DNA of 64,000 nucleotides from Rutstroemia sp. NJR-2017a BVV2 (Eukaryota; Ascomycota; Leotiomycetes; Helotiales; Rutstroemiaceae), in contig NJPS01000070.1 of NCBI GenBank assembly GCA_002946415.1, positions 62,001 through 126,000 of the forward strand, in the 5' to 3' direction. Numbering within the stretch: position 1 is the stretch's first letter; the number at the start of each line of letters is the position of its first letter. The notes beneath the pieces were generated by a model. It did no database searches. It saw only the letters and a list, made by a program, of their open reading frames with translations, and was not told the DNA's origin. Position numbers and translations under genes: made by a program. Of the stretch, positions 58,230 through 64,000 are shown piece after piece.

Positions 58230-60480
58230 GATGGTGCTTGCGAGCTTTGATAACAGATGACCCGGATACGCGCGCATCAACATGGAGGACAGAAACGATA
58301 GCAGAGCGGAACACTGGAACGTCGACATCAATTTGACCTTTCTGGGCATCAGAGTTACATAATCATCAGGATTGAGAAGTTCATTGAAAGTAGCAAATCA
58401 AATGATATAATCTCAAACAATAAAACAAAATAGTGATCAATGTAGGCTTCGATGTGTGATCAGTGATGGTGTGACAGATCTTGAAGCTATAATACCTTCA
58501 TGTACATAGAAAAGAGGAATCGCTCATACATAGTTGGGGCACCCATATGTGGGTTACAGTAACCAACACGCACCCATCGTATGGCTCGAAAACCACCTTA
58601 ACTACCAACGGCCCGTGTGTGGAAAACGAAGCCATTCGCAAGTACTCCAATTCCGACCGATCTCAGACTCCGCAGCCTCCGATGATACGTACGTAGCCAC
58701 GAGCCATTCTAGACCGATTCTCATTTGCCACAGTTCCCAGCGTATAAACTACCTCAGCTCTTTCTCCACACCATAACATCTTAACCCAACAAACACACTC
58801 GGAATCTCACACCGCATCCCTTTGATTCCGACACATACCATCCCCGCTTGAGGTGCCAGATAACTTGAATGTGCTCCATATATAACACAGAGTACGTACT
58901 CATCATATAAAAATCATAAATATCTCATAAATGAGGGCATTCGGAAGTAGTCCGATTCCCACGGATGCCATGCTCCGCCGGCATATTGCGTGGCTAGATC
59001 ATCATTTCTGATTATTACCACTTTCTTAGAATCTAAACCCGCTGCATCGTAGTTTTTCAGATAGTTCAATCAATGCATTTCTCAGCCCTAAATCACACCT
59101 ATTACCTAAACTAGGAAAGAGGCCGCGTACCCACCCACTAGCTAGGGTTACCTATGGGTGGGGTATATGATTAATGGGTATCCAGTCGGGCGGGTTGAAG
59201 GCTATTTTGACTACCTCTACCCAGTAGCTGTCTCTGGCAGGTGTGGCCTCTGGGTGGGTTCGACAGCTGGATAACTCGCCCATACCCATGGGTACCCGTG
59301 GGTGGGTTGAAGAGGTGCAGTTACCCACCCATGAGTACCCATTTTCGCAGCCTACTGGGAGAATTGGGAGTGTTGAGAATACTCTGAGGATCAGGAGTTA
59401 CTCGGTGTCTGACTAGGAAGAAAGTGTAACTAGAACGCCTGTCTGGGTTGGGTGTGGCACGAACGGGGATGGGAGGGGCTAGATGTAATCTTACACTGTA
59501 TGTTCGCTTGATATCCCTGAGAGACCCTGATCGCAGGAGTATATATAGATTGATGACTTCATGGGTTATGTCTTATAGGGGGTGGAAGGGAAAGCAATTG
59601 GGGTATAACTCGGACAGCGGGCACGCGGTGAGGTTTGGTTGTGGTGGTGGTGGCACACCAGCACCAAAATCCGATTTGATCCTCCTTTTGTCGTTACAAA
59701 TAAATACTTGTCAACGCCTCTCACAATGATTTTTAATAACTCGTAAAGTATTCTTCAAGCTGATTTATAGAGCTTAACTTTGGTGCGTTATCACTAAACT
59801 CCACCATGTGGCGGGGAATAGTAATACTTCGCTAGAAACGCGGGGTAAAAGTACCGCGTAGGAGAGTAGGGGGTCGCGATTGCAAGCAGAGAATAGTTAT
59901 TATATAATTATTAGTTGGTAATGAATTAATGCTCTAGGTTTAAGTACTAACTATCTGTTGCTTAGTGATACTTTGTGGCTTCTCTACCAGTTGACTCTAA
60001 TATATGTAGGCTAGGTTACTAGAACCTCTAGTTTGCCTGCTGCATGGGTGAAATGCTTTCTGAATGCTGTGTAGATGACTCCGAGCTTAGTACATCTGTG
60101 AATTCCTCGGGACCTGATAGGGTGGTAGGGAAGCTTTTTGCCTGCTAGGTGTGAATGAAACCTACTTGCTTGTTCGCTTACACTCTCCTTTGTCTGGTAG
60201 CTCTGTCTAGTACCTTAAAGCGTGAACAATGTAAATAACATCTAACTGATTCATATCTGACAGGATAACAGATACGATAACGAAATGATTCACATAACAA
60301 CATAGACATACTAAATTAGTAGATAAATACATTGCACTTTTCTCCATATATCAATCTAATCCCTCATCCATCCATTCTAGCAACTTAACCAAAACCGCAG
60401 CAAGCACAGTTCGACAACGTTGGCCCGCGTCAAGATTAATCATACAATACCATAGCAAGAACACTCAGCAGCAAGTAACG
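58230..60480. other. 2.2 kb intergenic interval with repeat copy B
   Basis: Holds the second copy of the dispersed repeat (59105-59355). The part from about 59730 to 60480 is A/T-richer with CTAG-containing sequence such as often remains from decayed transposons; no coding remnant is readable. Confidence 0.45.
59105..59355 (-). repeat. Dispersed non-coding repeat, copy B
   Basis: Reverse-complement partner of 56270-56455. It includes the palindromic CCCATGGGTACCCGTGGGT stretch at about 59286-59304 and many TGGGTGGGT units. Together with copy A it brackets the genes at 56712 and 57789 in inverted orientation. Possibly a short mobile element such as a MITE or SINE relic; no terminal repeats or target duplication could be fixed by eye. 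Confidence 0.7.
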
Positions 60481-61254
60481 ATGGTCTCGAGAGACGACCC
60501 GAACGAGTCCGAGATAAGACTCGGATTCGCTATTCTCCAAATGGTAAACTTCGATACCATCGATATATGGGAAGTGTGCTTTGCTTGCGGCCACGGCTTC
60601 AAAGGTTATTGGTGTATTGCAGAAAAGCATGTAAAGGTCTTGCGCCAGAAGTGCAAAGAAAATGTTAATTCGTCAGCCTTCGACGTCTCAAGATTCCACC
60701 GCGACAAGGACCTATTCTGGGATTTCGGGATACTCCGGCAGGCGAAAATGAGCACCTACAATTTCGAACGGCTATCTCAAGCCCATAACTCGTGTAGCGG
60801 TAACGGTAGACAGACTATCCTTGAGCGCTTCCAGGAATTCAGCTACAAGGTCATGGACACTGAAGGCTACGAGTATATCTCGGGAGATGCTAGCGATCCC
60901 GACGCCGCTGACAAGTCTTATCTAAATGAGATTATTCAGGAGGAACAGAATTATCTCAGGCATTATCTAGACCTGATTAAACGAAGAAGCGAGTCCAGCT
61001 TCGCGCTTCTGGTGGAGCTGCATAAAAGCCATGAACAAAGATTCATAGAGTTGGAGGCGATCAATTGACATAACATTCGTCACACCCTCCGACATATACT
61101 CCCAGCTAAGAATGATTTCACTCGAGATGTAGAGCATGCTTTAAGAAAGCAGCTAAACCGTAAGGAGATCCCCAATTTGCTGAAGAGATGTACAGAGCAC
61201 TTCACCTGGCAAGATAATGTTTATGATAATCTTATGTTGGAGAAGGCACAGTAG
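60481..61254 (+). CDS. Diverged cluster member 6, with in-frame TGA and long open extension
   Basis: From the ATG at 60481 the frame encodes 195 residues and meets a TGA at 61066-61068. It then continues open in the same frame for 61 codons to a TAG at 61252-61254. The extension (HNIRHTLRHILPAKNDF, RDVEHALRKQLNRKEIPNLL, KRCTEHFTWQDNVYDNLML) has helical, coding-like composition. The first 55 residues (PNESEIRLGFAILQMVNFDTIDIWEVCFACGHGFKG) keep only the gross outline of the cluster domain. The middle part (YNFERLSQAHNSCSGN, YLNEIIQEEQNYLRHYLDLI) suggests long helices, possibly coiled coil. I do not recognise a family. The TGA could be a CGA arginine codon changed by one transition, making this a truncated or dying gene, or a readthrough stop. 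The span includes the extension. Confidence 0.55.
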
Positions 61255-62297
61255 TAAGATCTCCCACACAGACACCAAGTAAAGATATAAAGAATCTTAG
61301 CTCCTTCGGAATATCATGTAGATACAAGGTACTTATTTCATGAGAGTCTGTATCACTCTCTGACTGAAAAACAAAAACAACAAGATTTTATTATATTATG
61401 CAAATATACTTCTGCTCTTTCCCTAACTCCATACCTCTTCTTATTTATCCCCGCTTGTTTTACAGTTCACACTATTCCCATTCTCTTCTAGCTCTTGAGT
61501 AATATGAAAGTATTCCAACATCCATTGTTTCTAACTGAGTCACCGCAACAAACGTAATATGGCTATGAAAGGCTCCAGAATCACAGATTCTGCTCAGGCT
61601 ACTATCTTGAGGATGTAAATGCTCTTCTGTTTCTCTGCAGTTAGTTCTCTAGGTGCATTGAATTTCAGCCTGACTTGTCCAGTTCTGTCATATGGCCTTG
61701 TGACCTTCCCCGTCTACTCTCGCACTTTACTTTATCCCCTTCTCTTTTCATTTTCCTTGGCCGCTCTATAAAAAGATATCATATAGTAGCTATTCGAATA
61801 GCTGAAAACAATATCTATATCTAGGAAAGATATATAAAGTGTTAGATAGCAAAGAGTGGGAATACGACTTTTCAATCGGATTATTAAATGACTCTCTATA
61901 TTTGTTTCAGGTTGATTGTTTCTTTCTAACTATGATCTATGAAAGAGTCTCCGAAGGAGCAGATAATTCTAGGGACCTACTTTCCCGTACTATCTAGTCC
62001 TTGCTTCTCCGAGTCACACCTGGAGACCCTCTTTTACGAGGAATCCTCTCTTTTAGTCAGGTTGAATTATATTTTGACAAAGAACAGTTAAAAGTAAGGA
62101 AGTTGTAAGAAGGCTACATCGAAATTGGAGAATACTAGTACTTGTAGAACAGTTGGTGGACAACATTGAATGATGATTCATAAATGCTCCCCAAAGTTCC
62201 CTTTAGACAAAGTAAGAATAGAATTATCATATCATTCACAATACTACCAGTCAGGAAGTATATAAACACCAACAGCACGAACCCACCATCTGCGAAC
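61255..62297. other. Intergenic, no gene seen
   Basis: A/T-rich. The last 40 bp hold the core promoter of the gene at 62298. Confidence 0.4.
62259..62266 (+). promoter_or_regulatory. TATA box candidate for the gene at 62298
   Basis: TATATAAA 39 bp before the ATG, leaving room for only a very short leader (C/A-rich, ending GCGAACATGG). Confidence 0.5.
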
Positions 62298-63008
62298 ATG
62301 GCGTATCCAAGTTTTAGATTTACTCCTTCCGAGCAATCCGTTGCTATTGCCCTTGCAATCGTCGAGGAACAATCAAAAGTGCCAGGAGATGAAGGTCTGT
62401 TCAGCGATGCTCTTGGTACTACCAATATCTATGTTTTAACCAAGGAAATGCACCGATTCAAAACTCAATATGGCCTTTACTCTCCATTTATCTCGGGTAG
62501 AAAGACCTACGCAGAGGCTGCTCACGGACAGGTTGATATGAGCGCCAAGAGAAAAGTTGTCGGTACAGCAGGAGAAGATTCTACAGAGAGAAATTCTCCT
62601 GGTGTCTCTGAAATGAATATTGAAGAAGAGACTTTGGATGAACAAGCTGGGCCAACCGAGACCGTCACTAGTCCGGAGGAACTAATTCTTCCTATCGTGG
62701 CAGAAGCCATCGTGAAGATAACGAACACATCGACCCTTGAGGCACAGCCCGATGCAGAGACTAATAATGAACAGGCTTCGTCATCTGGATCTAACATAAC
62801 TGCTGAAAAAGAACCTGTTGCTACCCCTGGGGAAGATATTATGAAAATAAATTCTCTCTCCATTCTTGAACGGCAGCTCAACGAAGAGACAAGCAATCAA
62901 CGGGAAGAATTGAGCGAATTGGTTGTAGAATCTGAGGAGCAGACTGGCTCTGTTCTGGAAGATAATACTGTGATGGAAAAGGCCGATGTTGACACAGTCA
63001 CGGAGTGA
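62298..63008 (+). CDS. Cluster member 7 with three 43-residue repeats in the acidic tail
   Basis: Intronless, 236 residues. Residues 9-70 (TPSEQSVAIALAIVEEQSKV, PGDEGLFSDALGTTNIYVLT, KEMHRFKTQYGLYSPF) keep the cluster outline: a hydrophobic first helix after a short polar lead, and a last helix with basic and aromatic residues. A basic MSAKRKVVGT links to the tail. The tail consists of three diverged copies of a unit starting at residues 91, 134 and 177. The best conserved 26 residues of each are AGEDSTERNS...EEETLDEQ, VAEAIVKITN...DAETNNEQ and PGEDIMKINS...NEETSNQR. The start-to-start spacing is exactly 43 in both cases. No known domain recognised in the tail. The ATG sits in GAACATGG. Confidence 0.68.
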   Translation: MAYPSFRFTPSEQSVAIALAIVEEQSKVPGDEGLFSDALGTTNIYVLTKEMHRFKTQYGLYSPFISGRKTYAEAAHGQVDMSAKRKVVGTAGEDSTERNSPGVSEMNIEEETLDEQAGPTETVTSPEELILPIVAEAIVKITNTSTLEAQPDAETNNEQASSSGSNITAEKEPVATPGEDIMKINSLSILERQLNEETSNQREELSELVVESEEQTGSVLEDNTVMEKADVDTVTE

Positions 63009-63805
63009 ACCAAGTAGCAGAAAGCCGCAAGGATCCGTGTTTCCCACTCTCGCTGTGCATCTTACAGGATAGTCCTAGGAACATCGAGGTTTGCTCAGGT
63101 CTTGAAGTTAAGAGTGTGGAACCCAAGACGTGTATAACGGCTCTTGTATTGGAACCTTTGATTTCGCCTACATGTCTGGGAGACTGGGAGATATTAGAAA
63201 TGAGAAAATTAAACCTAGAATAAGTTTTATATTAAGTGCGAAAACATAAATGGATGATAAAAGTGATTATTTTGGTACTTATATGAAAAGAAAGTGTGAA
63301 CTCCGATGTTAATATTGCAAATAATATGATTTGCACGGGGAATACGTGACCGACTCACCTGTGTTTTCGGCGGAAGTACTGGACCAACGACAGCAGAGAA
63401 ATAGGGGAATATGATGAGAAACGTGAGGATATTGAGATCTATTCACCTGACAGATGATCTATGGCTCCTGTCAAATCAATCATGATTCCTTGATGAATCG
63501 CCGATTCACCATATCCCGTAGGTGCACCCGTAGATACTAGGGTGAACAGCAACCACCAAGGCACAACACGAGAAAGAGAACAATGATAGAGTGTCCTGTA
63601 AACAATGCCCTATTTTCAATTGTTCGGTACTAATCAATAAGCGAACAACGTCAAAAATCGTGTATAAAGTCACCTCACATCTCCCTTCAAACGATTTCCA
63701 TATCTCCAACTACACTCCTGACTCATCGATCTCAGCAGCCAAGAATATCCAACCCATATCGGAAGTCTCCAACCTCAAGATAAAGAAGCATCTTCAACAG
63801 TCATC
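63009..63805. other. Intergenic, leader of the last gene
   Basis: No gene recognised. From about 63650 to 63805 the sequence is C/A/T-rich leader-like and ends TCATCATGG. Confidence 0.4.
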
Positions 63806-64000
63806 ATGGCTCCAAACAACTCCGACAACTCGCAACCCGGCAGCAAAGTCCTAGACTTGACCCTCAGACCGACTGTCAACGTAACGGGTCGTGGCAACCA
63901 CCTGGTCTACCCGGTCCATGACCACTTAACCGCCATGTATCCATTGACGGAACAATACGACGGATATAAGATTGTGAAAGACTTAATCGCGCTTGAAAAG
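63806..64000 (+). CDS. Unknown protein, N-terminal 65 residues only (runs off window)
   Basis: An open frame from ATG 63806 (ATCATGGCT) reaches the window end. It begins MAPNNSDNSQPGSKVLDLTL and continues with TGRGNHLVYPVHDHLTAMYP and EQYDGYKIVKDLIALEK. The polar N-terminus preceded by a C/A-rich leader is like the other cluster genes, and MAP-x-N-S resembles the starts of members 2 and 4. The hydrophobic/basic spacing of the rest does not let me assign it to the family with 65 residues. An intron may also follow. Orientation is the same as the whole cluster. Confidence 0.5.
   Translation, partial: MAPNNSDNSQPGSKVLDLTLRPTVNVTGRGNHLVYPVHDHLTAMYPLTEQYDGYKIVKDLIALEK

Noticed and set aside
59448..59729. 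93-codon plus-strand frame between cluster members 5 and 6
   Set aside because: No similarity to the cluster domain and no charged tail; composition is non-coding.
1..64000. CRISPR arrays, prophage or bacterial operons
   Set aside because: The window is intron-containing fungal DNA; no spaced direct-repeat array or bacterial-type gene organisation was seen.

Overview
The window looks like nuclear DNA of a filamentous ascomycete. Genes are interrupted by short introns (about 49-125 nt) with GTAWGT-type donors and CTAAC/CTGAY branch points. The families are typical Pezizomycotina ones: Zn2Cys6 regulator, HET-domain protein, GH131 glucanase, and a fused pyrimidine CPSase/ATCase with a dead dihydroorotase segment. 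The hexose transporter and the overall gene content remind me of Leotiomycetes such as Botrytis/Sclerotinia, but that placement is an inference and was not searched. I saw no tRNA, rRNA, CRISPR or intact transposon.

Layout. 1-1853 (-): hexose transporter, 3' end cut by the window. 1854-6491: long gene-poor, C/T-biased stretch with simple repeats. 6492-8720 (-): TM9/EMP70 protein. 10114-10785 (-): GNAT acetyltransferase. 11423-13362 (+): fumarylacetoacetate-hydrolase-type enzyme fused to an alpha/beta-hydrolase-like domain that lacks its catalytic triad. 13765-15042 (-): peroxin PEX12. 15615-16006 (-): thioredoxin-fold protein without cysteines at the active site. About 16560-18985 (+): broken amidase gene. 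20255-21924 (+): metal-dependent amidohydrolase, convergent with 22168-24802 (-), a Zn2Cys6 regulator. 26103-27417 (+): secreted GH131 glucanase. 28031-34905 (-): pyrABCN/URA2-type pyrimidine enzyme. 37304-40991 (+): YVC1-like TRP channel. 42089-42576 (-): small putative mitochondrial membrane protein. 43290-44309 (+): DUF4743/Nudix hydrolase. 44707-45667 (+): ubiquitin C-terminal hydrolase. 47521-48890 (-): ZIP zinc transporter. 49448-51428 (+): HET-domain protein.

From about 52 kb to the right end the character changes. Six or seven small plus-strand genes (52168, 53778, 55108, 56712, 57789, 60481, 62298) mostly share a plan: an N-terminal helical domain of about 50 residues resembling a Myb/SANT-type fold, followed by a low-complexity charged tail, often with KR-rich stretches that look like nuclear localisation signals. 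They appear to be a tandem, fast-diverging paralogue family. Two members (55108 and 60481) carry an in-frame TGA followed by an open, coding-like extension. One (62298) contains three copies of a diverged repeat spaced exactly 43 residues apart. Two diverged copies of a non-coding repeat lie in inverted orientation around two of these genes. A further gene of unknown kind begins at 63806 and runs off the window.

The left and middle parts are mostly housekeeping genes read independently. The right 12 kb, next to a HET gene, is the accessory and most unusual part. Exon boundaries are my own reading from splice motifs, reading frame and family conservation. No alignment program or database was used.
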